In this document: positions 43,178-54,724 of the stretch, piece by piece
Layout: every line of letters starts with the position of its first letter
Numbering within the stretch: the first letter of the stretch is position 1
Assembly: GCF_020085105.1 (NCBI RefSeq)
Contig: NC_058061.1
Coordinates: forward strand, 1,291,784 to 1,355,783
Direction: 5' to 3'
DNA: 64,000 bases
From: Siniperca chuatsi
Lineage: Eukaryota > Chordata > Actinopteri > Centrarchiformes > Sinipercidae
The notes under the pieces: generated by a model
Told to the model about the DNA's origin: nothing
Database searches by the model: none
The model's input: the letters and a program-made list of their open reading frames with translations, nothing else
Translations under genes and position numbers: made by a program

Positions 43178-43218
43178 GACAGAGAGAGAGACAGACAGAC
43201 AGACAGAGAGAGAGAGTC
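43178..43218. repeat. (GA)n/(GACA)n microsatellite, right flank of element A
   Basis: GACAGAGAGAGAGACAGACA then GACAGACAGAGAGAGAGAG. It is the same repeat type as at 37322-37791. Confidence 0.95.
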
Positions 43219-43219
43219 A

Positions 43220-43910
43220 TTACCAAAAACTTATATAGGCTGCTGACGATGTCTGGCCCATTTACATGTCCTGGATTTAAAATCTGGCCTAGTAATTGAA
43301 CAGCCCTGATCTACGTGGACAGCAACTAACGGTTACAACCTAATGCCATATTACAAATTACATGTGAGCAAAAAATGTATATGCAATATGTGAATTAATG
43401 AAAAGTTTCTTACAATTAACCCAACATTTACTTTTGTCTGCCATGTTTCTGTGTAATATGACGTCAACTCGGCAAGCCGTGTACCAAACTTTTCAGCGAC
43501 TATCCGAGTTGTTGTTCCGACTTGAGGGGCCGGTCACATGAATTTTCCCAATCGGGAACTCATTTTTCAAATTTGTTTTGCCAAATCAGTGGGTGCCACT
43601 CCCACTGTACAAAATGGCTACCACCATGAGGTGATCACCACAAAACCAAACATAACAAATTACTGCGTTTACCAACACAAAAACAGTAACACTGAGCGGT
43701 GTACCATGAAGGAAGGTGGACATAACCAGGCTGTCATCCGGATTGACAAAACCTGAAACTCCAATCAGAGATAACGGGCGTCAACTTCCTTTGTTAACCA
43801 GGTTTTCTTCACCAGGCGCTCGACAGAGAAACAGGTCGTTGTAATGGAGAGCTGTGAAGAATATAAAAAATTATTACAGCAAAAAGAAACACTGTTGCTG
43901 CAAATAAGGC
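43220..43910. other. unassigned region
   Basis: No supported gene or repeat family. Confidence 0.3.
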
Positions 43911-43919
43911 ATTACGGTT

Positions 43920-44990
43920 TACAGACAGGAGGGGGACACAGAGGGTGACTGGAATGAACTTTATTTAATGACAGCCAGGAGAGTGTTAGGAGAGGGGTAG
44001 TGGATGAAGGGAGGTCAACCGTAAACCGAGACTGGGGAACCACTGGAGAAGCCACGGAGGACTGGAGAAGCCACGGAGGACTGGAGAAGCCACGGGGAAC
44101 TGGACAAACCACAGGAGACACAGGAAACCCGAGACACACTGGAAACAGGGGAAAGCACTGGAAACTAACACAAAGATCACTTGTGTTATATGGTAACCAG
44201 AGTCCTAAACATGAACGAGAACGGACCCTGAGTGAGGTGAGTGGAGTGTCTTTATACTGGCTGTGATTGGGGCTGATTGAGAGCAGGAGTGTAACTGGGA
44301 GCAGGTGTGGGTGATTACAGGCTGGTGAGGCCATGACAGGCTGTGACAGTACCCCTCCCCTCCACGGCCAGCTCCCGAGGGCCGAAAACCCGCTCCCCTG
44401 ACGTGGTGGCCTGTCCTCCATAGGGAGCACGCCGATCCGGGGGGCTGGTCGGAGTCTGAGCAGGTGTGGAGCCAGGAACCTCGGGCGGACAGTCCGGGAC
44501 TGGCCAGGCAAGGAGCCGGGGAACTCGGGCGGATGGTCCGGAGCTGGGACCCGGGTGGAGCTGGTCACCTCGGGTGGACGGACCGGAGCTGGGACCCAGG
44601 TGGAGCTGGTCACCTCAGGTGGATGGCCAGGAGCTTGGAGACAGGTGGAACTGGTCACCTTGGCCGGCCGACCAGGAGCTTGGGCCCGGGTGGAGCTGGT
44701 CATCCTCTGAGACGGGAGGCGACGGGAGGGGCTGGGACCCTCTGGAGACGGGAGGCTGGCGGCTGGCGACGGTACTGCAGGGCTGGAGGCCGGCGGCTGG
44801 ACAGCAGGGCTGGAGACCGGCAGCTGGACAGCAGGGCTGGAGACCGGCAGCTGGGCCTCCGCGATGGAAACCGGCGGCTGGGCCTCCGGGATGGAAACTG
44901 GTGGCTGGGCCTCGGAACTGGAGGCTGGCGGTGGCGATCCAGCGGGGACTGAAACTGGCAAGCCGCTGAGCGGCGGAACAGGCGAGCTCA
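43920..44990 (-). mobile_element. 3' end of an LTR retrotransposon (probably Ty3/Gypsy)
   Basis: On the minus strand a Pro/Ser-rich frame with 15-20-residue repeats (PPEVTSST, SSPAVQLPV) ends at a purine tract GTGGAGGGGAGGGG. A TGTCACAG sequence follows at 44348, where an LTR would start. The putative LTR (about 430 bp, to about 43920) contains TATAAA at 44251-44256 and AATAAA at 43960-43965. No gag, protease or RT is present and no second LTR is seen. At 44990 it joins Rex1 sequence. Confidence 0.5.
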
Positions 44991-46315
44991 TCAGCTGTCC
45001 TCTCACCTGGTCAGCAGTCAGGCACACAGCAGAGGTTACAGGTGGGGGAGGGGGGAGTCGTCAGTCTGGAGAAGGCCGTTAGCCTGAGAGTCAGTTGAGG
45101 GGGGAGTAGGACTCTCCCAGGAAGATGGAGGAGGGGGGAGCAGAGTACCCAGAGGAGCTTGAGGGCGGACAGCAGCTGAGTTAGAGGGGGGATGAGCAGG
45201 AGCCGGTGTGTCGAGTCTGTTAAAGGACAGACTCAGTTCGTTGGCCCTGTCCAAGCTGCCTTCAGTTCCTCTGCTGCCAGTCGGTCTGAAGCCAGTGATG
45301 CTCTTCATGCCGCTCCAGACCTCTCTCATGCTGTTCTGCTGGAGTTTCCACTCCAGCTTCCTCCTGTACTTCTCCTTGGCCTCCCTGATTTTCAAGTTCA
45401 GGTCGGCCTGGATTGCCCTCACCTCCTCCCTATTACCATCAGTAAAGGCCCTCCTCTTGGCATTCAGGATGTCCTTGATGTCCTTTGTTACCCTGGGTTT
45501 GTTATTTGGATAACAATGGACCATCTTAGTTGGGACATTGCGGTTCACATAGAAGTTAATGTAGCCAGTAATGCAGTCAGTAAGCCCGTCAATGTCCTCT
45601 CCATGAGTCTCACAGAGTGCATCCCAGTTTGTCACCTCAAAACATCCCTGAAGTATCTCATAGGCCTCCTCTGACCATCTCCTCACTGTCCTTGTGGTTG
45701 CAGGCTGCCTTTTAACCAGAGGCACATAGCGGGGTTTGGGGTGAACAAGGATGTGGTCTGACCTACCCAGAGGGGGGAGGGGGGAAGAGCTGTATGCGTC
45801 CTTAATGTTAGCATACAGCAGGTCTAGTGTCCTCTCCTCTCTAGTAGGACAATTCACATACTGGGTGAAATTAGTCAGTGTTGTTGAAACACTGACATGG
45901 TTGAAGTCACCCGAGATTAATATGAGTGCACTTGGGTGTTGAGTCTGGAGTTGTGCTACGGCGGTGTGAATGGCGTTGCAGGCTAACAGTTCAATGTCCG
46001 GGCTACAGATACTCTGCTTGATGGTAACGTGACCAAGGTTACACCATCTATTGTTGACCAGAACAGCAAGCCCGCCACCTTTCCGCTTACCGCTCCCGGT
46101 GTGATCCCTGTCGGCCCAAACAGTCTGAAAGCCGTTGATGGAAACGTTATGGTCCGGGATATCCTGGTGTAGCCATGTCTCTGAGAACCACATCAAACTA
46201 CACTCACGAAGACCGTAGTTTAAATTATACTTACACACAAGTTTTGAAGAAAAAGGAAAGCTAAAAGTTGGAAAATGTAAGAGACGACGAGACGGAGCTA
46301 CGGCTGCGCTCTACT
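44991..46315 (-). mobile_element. Rex1-like LINE, 5' UTR and endonuclease part
   Basis: The minus-strand frame 46238-45036 has the endonuclease motifs FSETWLHQDIP, GGGLAVLVNN, ISGDFNH and LDLLYANIKDAY, with SDHILVH, followed by a linker to a Pro-rich stretch. The 5' UTR with GTAGCTCCGTCTCGTCGTCT is at 46285-46305. The reading frame is broken just after the Pro-rich stretch, and similarity stops at 44991 inside TADQVRGQLM, so the RT part is absent. Confidence 0.85.
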
Positions 46316-46319
46316 GTTA

Positions 46320-47840
46320 GCTGTTAATGTTAGCTAACTGTCACTTGTAGCTACAGTGTACCTTTAAGTGTATTTATACAAGATAATGTACATTAACTGA
46401 GTTTCAAAGAAGTTGATTGGTGACTTTATGAAAAGCAGTTGAGAAAACAGCACATTTAGTCACTGGAGCTTTCAGTCATCTCACATCATTGTGCGCAGGT
46501 GGAGTCGGGGTGTGGCTTATCTTATGTGAGAATGGATTGGTCCCTCTGTGCATTTGCATATTTGTACAGGCATCTGAGTGTGTGTGAGGAACAAGGTAAT
46601 AATACAAGTAGTGTTGCATGTTTGCATTACTCACATTATTGCACATCTTTCCTTAATTACTGCATTTGTTTCTGTGTAAATGTTTTTAAATCATTATTTT
46701 AAAAGAAGGACTGGATCAATGAATGAATAACTCGATAAGAGTCAGATCAGATGTTTCATCCTTGTTATACAGTTTGAACAAAATCACACCTAACAGCCTT
46801 TTTACAGCATTTTAATACAGTTTCATGCAGATGAATCCATTTCTAATGTTTGGCTAACACTTTTAAACTTTTTACCGCACAAAGACTTAGGATTTCCAGC
46901 TGTACCTGTTGCTGTTTGTTCAGCTGATACAAGACATGACACCTGAGTGTTGGAACTGATTTCATTTGCAAGAAACTCACAGGAGACAAAGTGAAGACAT
47001 CACATCAGCTTTCTGCTCAGCTTCTCATTTATTGTCACCGTGCAGCAGATAAAGATTCAAGCCTCCACCAAACGTTATGTTGAAACTAGTTAGTTTGACT
47101 TTAAAGCTGAGAGTGTGTTTAGCTGCAGCCAGCGGACTGAAGGCAACATCTTAACCAGCAGAGAATCATTTCTCTTTACAGCCAGCAGCTGCTCACACAC
47201 ACAATCAAACTCGGACTTTTATTTTAGATGAAATATTTACTTCAGCTGCTGACGTCCGTCTACCTTCAACTGGCTGTAACTGAACTGCAAAACTGCAAAG
47301 ATTTCCTGATACTTTACTTTTCCTCTTTAAAATTGTGTTGGCAGGTAATGCAGCGATTTACACACTATCAGACTCTACATATGTGTTTCCATTTAAAGAT
47401 TATGGGCCCTACTTTCCTGCTGGCACAAGGCAGAAGTCAGCTGGTGGCGCTCTGTATTTGGTCATTTCTCTGCACCAGACAGGTGGTGCAGCTGAGGCTG
47501 ACCAGGTGGTGCAATTAATATTTCATCTGTCTGCTGCTTTTAAAGATGAGTGGAGCTCATGTGATTGGTCGTTACTGAAGCTCCGCCTGACTCCACCTGC
47601 TGATTCCTCCGACTGATATAATCTGTTCAGCGTTTCTTCCGCGCTGCAGCGAGCGGCGACTGCTTGGAGCCACAGATGGTAACAAAAATGACAAATATTA
47701 GTTGGTGTTCTTGTGCTGGTGGATTGTGCTTGTGCCCAGTTTCAGGAACATACGGCCCACAGTGAGATTACATGCTTAATGAGAGAAAGAGAAAGAAATC
47801 ACAAGAGATCAGCTGATATTCTGCTGTATGTTGGTCCTGG
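46320..47840. other. downstream region of the mfap4-like gene
   Basis: No supported exon. Candidate AATAAA signals for the mfap4-like gene on the minus strand lie near 47030 and 47217, too far from the stop codon to be confident. Confidence 0.3.
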
Positions 47841-47844
47841 AGAT

Positions 47845-48097
47845 TTACTGCACAGGACGGACCTTCATGCTGATGGCCTTCAGGGAGTAGTCATAGCCCT
47901 TCCAATGGAACCACTCCATTCCAACAGCAAAGAGAGTCTTGTCAGCCCCCCAACGATAAAGCCCGTTTGGGTTTGCATGGTGACAAGCATTGTACCAGAA
48001 CGCCCCAAGAATGATCTGGCACAGTTGCCAGGCCAGGAGTCCTGGTCTTTGTCGATGGTGGTGAACTTCTGTCCGTTGTTTGTACTCAAGGAGTCTC
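47845..48097 (-). CDS. mfap4: mfap4-like last exon, fibrinogen C-terminal part, with frameshift
   Basis: The acceptor is tttctgtag. The first part reads [18 protein letters not shown] in one frame, and the part ending [14 protein letters not shown] reads in another. The switch occurs at a four-base homopolymer (48003-48006), where one more base would restore the family frame. That is the kind of position where long-read assemblies drop a base. Confidence 0.85.
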
Positions 48098-48667
48098 CTA
48101 CAGAAACACACACAGAACCACAGTTAGTACATCTGCATGATCTATAAACATCAGCTGAACCTTAAAGAGCTGCAGACTTCTGTCAGACAGACTGGTGATC
48201 CTCGTTACGGTCCAGACACCTGAAGTCTCCAGCTGCTCCATCACGGTTTTACCTCACTGACACTGACTCATCCACAGACACCAGAGGTCGTCGTCATTTA
48301 AACCGTCCACACAAAGACTGCCTTGGCAGCATCGTGCACCGTGGCCATGGGTGTGTACATAGTGTGCATTCCTGAGTCTCATCTGAGCAAAACAGGTGAA
48401 CACTCTGGTGGCAATGACGTCTCATTGAACTCAACTGCCATTTCAGTAAGTAACTAAATAACTGAACAGTTGAAACACAGACTAACTCACCCGCCCCTCC
48501 ATTGATGAATCCAGATACATGCAGCAGATATCCAGAACTTTCTGAATCGACAGCGAATGAAGAGTACCGAGCAAACACTTTATTCCCCTCGAAGTCCTCC
48601 ATGTTGACCAGCAGCTCAGATTTTCGGTTGAGTGTCAGGTAGTGGATGTTGTCAAGACCTGAGCGCA

Positions 48668-48698
<31 letters not shown>

Positions 48699-51600
48699 TA
48701 TATATACACATGTACTAACTGGGCACAGTTTGACATTTTGTACAGACGTGTAGATAATTCATTAAAACATTAAAAAACTGACTTTTAGGAAGATAATTCA
48801 CTGATCTAAAGACGAGTCATGAAACTTGGTCACAGTCCCATTTCTGGTTTTACGCCACACAGTTTAAATTTACTTACTACGAACAGCGAGTTTCACAAAG
48901 TCACATGACTGTTAGTTTTAGTCTCTCACCGAGCCAGTACTCTCCAGACGGGCAGCCGAAACCCTTCTTGTATTGATCCCAGGGCCTGTAGAAGTTCACC
49001 GAGCCGTCCATCCTCCTCTGGAACACCTGGTGGTGGGGGGGGTCATTATTGTTTATTGTGAAAGTCCAACAGGAAGTGTTCACACGGAAAATCACTTCAG
49101 TTAAAATACTCACCGTCCACCGACCTCCTTCTGACTTCATGTCGCAGTACACCTACACACAAACACATTCATCAGTGAATCGCTGTTCAAACTTGTACAT
49201 CAGGTTAATACTTATGAGGCTGTGTGTTATTTAATGTATTATTATATTTTATGCAACTCTCAGAGGGCTCGGCTAGAATCACCCAGAGCCAGCTCCCGGG
49301 AAAGTACAAGGTGTGTTAAGATCAGATACTCATTTATTGATCCCCCAGAGGGGAAATTCGGCTGCTACAGCAGCACAGAGACAGATATAAGTACAGATAA
49401 ATAAATAGATAAATATGGAAACTTCAAATAAAACAGATGCATTCTAAGTGAACAAAATAGAAACTAAGAATAGAAGCAATTCAACTCAAAACTCAAACTT
49501 ACAGGCTTCAGCAGTACACACACGGTACCCACAACTACTGAACACCAACTGTGTGATACCGGCTGCAGTGACAGCGGTGTCAGCAGGTTACAGCACACTT
49601 CAGAGTAATAAGGTACCGTCAGCTCTAACAGCGTACACCAGAATATTATATCATCATGTAATTATTCACACTGATTGAGTCTGAATTGTCCTGCGAGGGA
49701 CGGGCCATGGAATTGGCCAAACACCAATATAAAACTATCACGTTCATTCACGACCTCTGCTGCTGCTGCTGCGACTGCCTGTATCTGTACCAGGCCGGTG
49801 TTTCTATCAGAGATTTCACTGTGAGAAGTGCAGCGAGATCACTTCTGGTATGAATATAAATCAAACTGAACTGTCATGGTGACGTCTAGTCTCCTTTGTC
49901 ACGTGATGTCAGGATCAGACGACATGATATCAACCCGATATTGGTCCGAGCCGACACACGAGGGGCGTCGGGGAGGAAATGAGCATCGAGCAGGACAGCT
50001 GCTTGATTTATCCCCTGTGTGACGTGTGAATGTTTGCTGACACTGACCAATAGGAGCACAGAGCGCGGACTGATGTTGGTGCTGTCAGGGCGAACAGTCA
50101 GTCCCTGACGCCTCCTCTCTCAAGGGGCTGTGATTGGTTGGGGTTCAAAGGTTGTCACGGCAAGATTTTGTGACTCTGCAGTGTGATCACCTAATCTGAC
50201 TCAGGAAGAAATACCTTGTAGTCTGATTCCAGCACAAATGGGAACCTGCGTCCCAGAGAGGGGGAAGTGTACCTGGACAGCAGACTTTTCTCCAGCGGGG
50301 TAGATGGTGTACTCTCCGCTGGGTCGGCTCTTGTCTTGGAGATAGATGTCACTGCAGTCCACTGGGAGGACGGGCTTCTGGCAGCTGGTCAACAGTGGAG
50401 CCAGGAGGAGGACGACGACGGATACCAGCTGGAACAGAGGAGATTTGACTTTTTGAATCGTACACACTGTTTTAACCGATCACGTTTGTATCCAATCACC
50501 TATGCCTTGTTTTGAACTGTGAATTACAGGCTGCTAGTACTGTCTTAGTACTGTCTTATCTTATTTCTGCCCATCAGCACAACCCCAGATTCCTATTTAA
50601 GACTGTGAATCAGTTAGTTAACCCAGCCTCTCCTTGTGCCCCTGCTGATTGTGATGCTGATTATTAAAAGCTTCTTTTGCACTTTGCTGGAAAGGTGGAG
50701 TTAATAAGATCTGATATCACCCCCAATCCTGCCTTTTTAGATGTGGATCACCTGCTCAGGGATTCTTTGAGAAATTTCTCTGCTGTTACTCTGCCTGAAC
50801 TTGCAGACATCATGTCGCTTATGAGAGTATCCTCCAGCCCTCTGGACAAAATCCCAACTTTTTTCAACAGCTCGCTGTCTACTGGCTGCGTCCCAGATTA
50901 CTTTAAAACAGCTTGTGTCCAGCCAGTCCTAAAAAAAACACCCACCCTCCTGGAAAACTATCGTCCGATCTCCAAACTGCCTTTTATTTCCAAGATTCTC
51001 GGAAAACTTGTATCTAAGCAGCTTCTCGCTGCTGTGGAAAACAATAATACCTTTGAAAATTTCCACTCTGGCTTTCGTCAGCACCACAGCACTGAGACAG
51101 CCCTTCTCAAAGTCACTAATGACCTTTTAATAAATGCAGACGCAGGCATGTGTTCAATTCTTGTGCTGCTGGACTTAAGTGCTGCCTTTGACTCTATTGA
51201 TCATGGCATTCTTTTAGATAGACTGAGGCACTGGGTGGGCGTATCTGGCTCTGCACTAGACTGGTTCGCATCTTACCTGTCCAATAGGAAACTCTGTGTC
51301 AGCATTAATAACTTCATGTCATCCTTTTCCCATATCAAGTACGGTGTGCCTCAAGGTTCAATTCTGGGACCAATACTGTTCTCCTTGTACATGCTTCCTT
51401 TGGGTGATGTAATCCGCAGACATGGTATTTCTTTTCATTGCTATGCGGATGACACGCAGTTGTACCTCCCTGTCAAGCCCACTGACCTCAGTACGCTGAG
51501 CTCTCTGCAGGACTGCCTGTCTGACATAAAACACTGGATGTCGATAAATTTTCTTCAGCTCAACTCAAATAAAACTGAAATCCTCGTTATTGGGCCCCAA

Positions 51601-52576
51601 CACATCACTAAACAAATACTGCCATCTGCTGGTAACCTGTCACAACATGTCAAGCCTGTTGCAAGAAATCTTGGTGTCCTGTTTGATAGCAATTTATGTT
51701 TTGAGCAACATATCACTAGGCTTCAATCATGTTTTTATCACCTCAGAAATGTTGCAAAAATACGATCTATTTTAAATGCAGAAACTGTTGTACGTGCTTT
51801 AATCTCCTTACGCCTTGATTATTGTAACAGTCTGTTCACTCGTCTTAATCAAAAAACTGTGAAACGACTGCAGACTGTACAGAACTCAGCTGCTAGGCTC
51901 TTAACCAGGACCAAGAAATATGACCACATAACACCTGTTTCAGCTTCTTTACATCCCTGTTTGTTTTAGGATTGATTTTAAGATCTTATTGATTACTTTT
52001 AAGGCTCTTCATGGCCTGGCTCCAGACTATATTTTAGACCTTGTAATCCCTTATGAACCTTCATGTAGTCTGAGATCTTCGGGCAGGGGTCTCCTGTCTG
52101 TTCCTGAGTCCAGGATAGAAACTAAGGGGGGCAGAGCTTTTGCCATCAGGGCCCCGAGGCTCTGGAACAACCTGCCCGAAGACATCAGGCTGTCTGAGTC
52201 AGTGTCTTCGTTTAAGTCTCTTCTCAAAACACATTTTTATCGGAAAGCAGATCCTGATTTTACCTGAACTGGCTGTTTATTTTATTGCTTTTGTGTATTT
52301 TATTTCTTTATATTTCATCATTCACACTGGTGTTTTATTTCTCTTGTTGTGAAGCACTTTGTACTTTGTTTTTATAAGTGCTCTATAAATAAAGTTTTAT
52401 TATTATTATTAGTATTAACCGTTTGGCCTCCAGTTTCATGGCTGTGGGCAAAGTCAGCTCTGAGAGACAGAAAAGCTGGAGCTGACTGACAGTAATTATC
52501 TGTAACCATCTACGCTACTGATATCACAAACCTCTAAGCTGTTCTGTGAAATATCAGTTCACAAACTTACCTTCAT
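47845..52576 (-). CDS. mfap4: mfap4-like secreted fibrinogen-domain protein (one frameshift in last exon)
   Basis: MFAP4-type proteins are secreted, calcium-binding fibrinogen-related lectins of the extracellular matrix; teleosts carry several paralogues. Six coding exons with matching phases: 52571-52576 (Met-Lys only), 50273-50428 (signal peptide [16 protein letters not shown], then PVDCSDIY), 49114-49152 ([13 protein letters not shown]), 48930-49026 ([20 protein letters not shown]), 48491-48658 and 47845-48097 (stop TAA 47845-47847). The calcium-site sequence DKDQD and [10 protein letters not shown] are in the last exon. A one-base frame break falls in the run at 48003-48006, between SFLG and the WYNACHH segment. 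Allowing for it, the protein is about 239 residues, the normal family size. Intron 1 hosts an L2 LINE. Confidence 0.87.
48669..48698. repeat. (CA)n microsatellite
   Basis: About 14 CA units immediately upstream (minus-strand sense) of the acceptor of the mfap4-like exon at 48491-48658. Confidence 0.95.
49325..49420 (-). mobile_element. LINE 3'-tail fragment (ATTGATCCCCC/GGGGAAATTC type)
   Basis: CATTTATTGATCCCCCAGAG then GGGAAATTCGGCTGC: related to, but distinct from, the Rex1 tails in this window. It lies in intron 2 of the mfap4-like gene. Confidence 0.5.
50515..52420 (+). mobile_element. L2-clade LINE, 5'-truncated
   Basis: Open frame 50677-51969 with RT motifs ([66 protein letters not shown]), then a frame break near 51955-51970 and continuation 51989-52267 ([23 protein letters not shown]). 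The 3' UTR ends ATAAATAAAGTTTTATTATT. It lies in intron 1 of the mfap4-like gene, in the opposite orientation. Confidence 0.92.
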
Positions 52577-54008
52577 TGTCAGATTTCTGCTGAAACTGCT
52601 GATGGATAAAATCTGTCTGATGTTCTGAAAATACAGCAAGAAGAAATGTAACAATTGTTCAGTAAACTCACATGAACGGATTATTATGTGAATGCAGAAT
52701 AAGCACAGTTGAAATTTGGTGTCCAGGTTCACTCCCCACAAAAATACAGGAAGCTCAGCACAATAGAGGTGGAGTGACAGGAATAACTTCCCCCACAATA
52801 CTGCATTAGATACTAATCTTGACAATTCTTCTATTAAATAGAATTTACTAGAGTTCAAGGTCTTTCTGTGATATTATTAAATCATTATTTTGTGATTCTT
52901 GTCCAAAGATATTAGAATATTAGAATCACCTCTCAGTAATAATCAAACACAATTCAACAGTATCACAAACTACAGCCTCCAAAATGACCATAAAGTTGAA
53001 TGAACAAAAGTTAAAGTTACCAAAACTGAATCACCTCTAATCTAATGTAGCCTGTTGGCAGGACTACAAGTCAGAGTGGTAGTAAGAAGCACGAATATTG
53101 TCTTATAGACTCAATTCAGGCGGAAAAAATATCGTCACACACGTATATGTACTTATTCATATTATAAATAAGTTCATAAAACGGTCGCATTTTGTTTTGC
53201 AGTTGACATGCAATTTTTAATATTATTGCAATTTAATACAATGAAACAAAATGTTCAAACTTTAGCTCAACGTTTTTCTAATTCAGACATTTTGGGTTAA
53301 AAAAATCACCAAAGCCTCTGAGAGAATAATATTACACACAGGTGAATTATCAGACATGCTTACCTGTGTGAACTCACCTGAACTGAAGAGACTTTGTGGC
53401 TTCACCTTCAGAGGAAACAAACTGCTGCTTCTCTTTATATCTACAGACGGTGTCGTCACCCAGTCGCACCTCTTAGAAAAACCAATGATCGTGTCTGGGT
53501 GTTTGTCTTTCATCCAAAGACTCAAGGGATTCCTGTTCTTCTCCAAACAGGAATAATTAATTTCTTTCTTTCAGATTATTAAACAGTGTTTATGTTTCTG
53601 CCAGTGGTCCTGTAGTACATGATGACTGTGAATTAAAGAAAACATTTCAGAAGATTTCTAACTTGTACCTGTAAAAACTACATCAGGTGGCATTAGGACC
53701 CCAGACGTTGCCCCAGCAGTTTGGAAGCAGCAGCCTCCCTTTCAGCTCGCCGGCGACACACAAAGCAAAGTTCTCTGAGAAATATTTGGGTCTGGTCGGT
53801 AAACTACTGCAGCTGCTGAGCTAAACGCTTATATGCTCGCAGGCGGGAACATGTTAGCACTAGTTAGTCACAATATATAGATCATTTACACGTAGATGCT
53901 GCATCCGGCTTGTGAGGTGTGTCTCTGCTGCCGCCATCTTGCAGCAGGTTCTGACCAGTTCACATAGAAAATGCCAGATGTTTGTGCTGCTTTTGAAAGT
54001 TCAAATGC
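52425..54008. other. mfap4-like first exon and upstream region
   Basis: Apart from the Met-Lys exon at 52571-52576 nothing coding is seen. 53640-54000 resembles a fish repeat with GCCGCCATCTTG and CACATAGAAAATGCCAGATG. Confidence 0.35.
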
Positions 54009-54500
54009 CTACAAGCCGGGGCTGCAGAAGTCAAAAAACATGATCCTCACCGTGCTTGCCGGCTTGTCCAGGTGGGTGTAGATGCAGTTCAGCAGGAAGA
54101 TGATGGCGTCCTCAACTCCCAGCCGGGGCTGGTAGGCGAACTGAAGGGAGTCCAGGAGGGGTTTGACCATGGGTCGCAGCTGTTCCAGCACCAGTCTCTC
54201 CAGGGTCTTCATTATGTGGGAGGTCAGTGCCACCGGTCTGTAGTCCTTGGAGCCACTGGGACGCAGCATCTTCAGCACTGGAACGAGGCAAGATGTCTTC
54301 TACAGAACAGGGACCCTTTGAAGACTCAGCTTGCAGCCTTGTTTGAGTGGAGTTTCATCAGCTGTCCTCTCACCTGGTCACAGCAGAGGTTACAGGCGGG
54401 GAAGGGGGGGAGTCGTCAGTCTGGAGAGGGCCATTAGCCTGAGAGCCAATTGAGGGGGGAGTAGGACTCTCCCAGGAAGATGGAGGTAGGGGGGAGTAGG
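54009..54500 (-). mobile_element. Rex1-like LINE fragment with RT start
   Basis: DYRPVALTSHIMKTLERLVL and FAYQPRLGVEDAI (minus strand) are Rex1 RT sequence, cut off at 54009. The part at 54355-54480 repeats the 44991-45130 linker region of the other Rex1 copy, with a frame break between. Confidence 0.85.
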
Positions 54501-54510
54501 ACTCAACACC

Positions 54511-54547
54511 CTGTACAACATTCAATAGTGTTATTAATGTTGTACAG
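54511..54547. repeat. short perfect inverted repeat
   Basis: 12-bp arms CTGTACAACATT and AATGTTGTACAG around a 13-base loop. Confidence 0.6.
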
Positions 54548-54724
54548 TCTGCAGCAGAGAGTGACTGACTGTCGGTTTTAAGACAAAAAGAAGAAAAATC
54601 TATCTACCAGCTACAGAGACGGAGGATCCACAGCATCATTCAGACTTTCTGGGCAGACATGTTGTTTTTTAAAGCTCCGTAGAGCTGCAGAGGTGGTGAT
54701 ACTTGTGGGTTCAGAACTTAATGT

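Larger units (their letters stand above)
37792..43182 (-). mobile_element. nearly full-length Tx1-clade LINE (element A)
   Basis: About 5.4 kb. The 5' UTR is about 143 bp. ORF1 runs 43039-41789 (ATG 43037-43039; one CCHC knuckle CFNCGQSGHLIRACP; Ser/Asp-rich tail). ORF2 starts near 41730 (VATLNLKGARDIHKRAELFE, endonuclease) and continues 41465-39051 (LGGDFNCTES, SDHSMV, RT with LDQEKAFDRVEHGY, RQGCSLSGMLYSLAI and YADD). After one in-frame TGA (39051-39053) it stays open to 37848. The 3' end has a T-tract. Both flanks are GA/GACA microsatellite. The endonuclease is broken near 41470-41610. Confidence 0.92.

Noticed and set aside
47228-47616. Two overlapping frames of 93-96 codons downstream of the mfap4-like gene
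   Set aside because: No domain and no splice context; likely chance.
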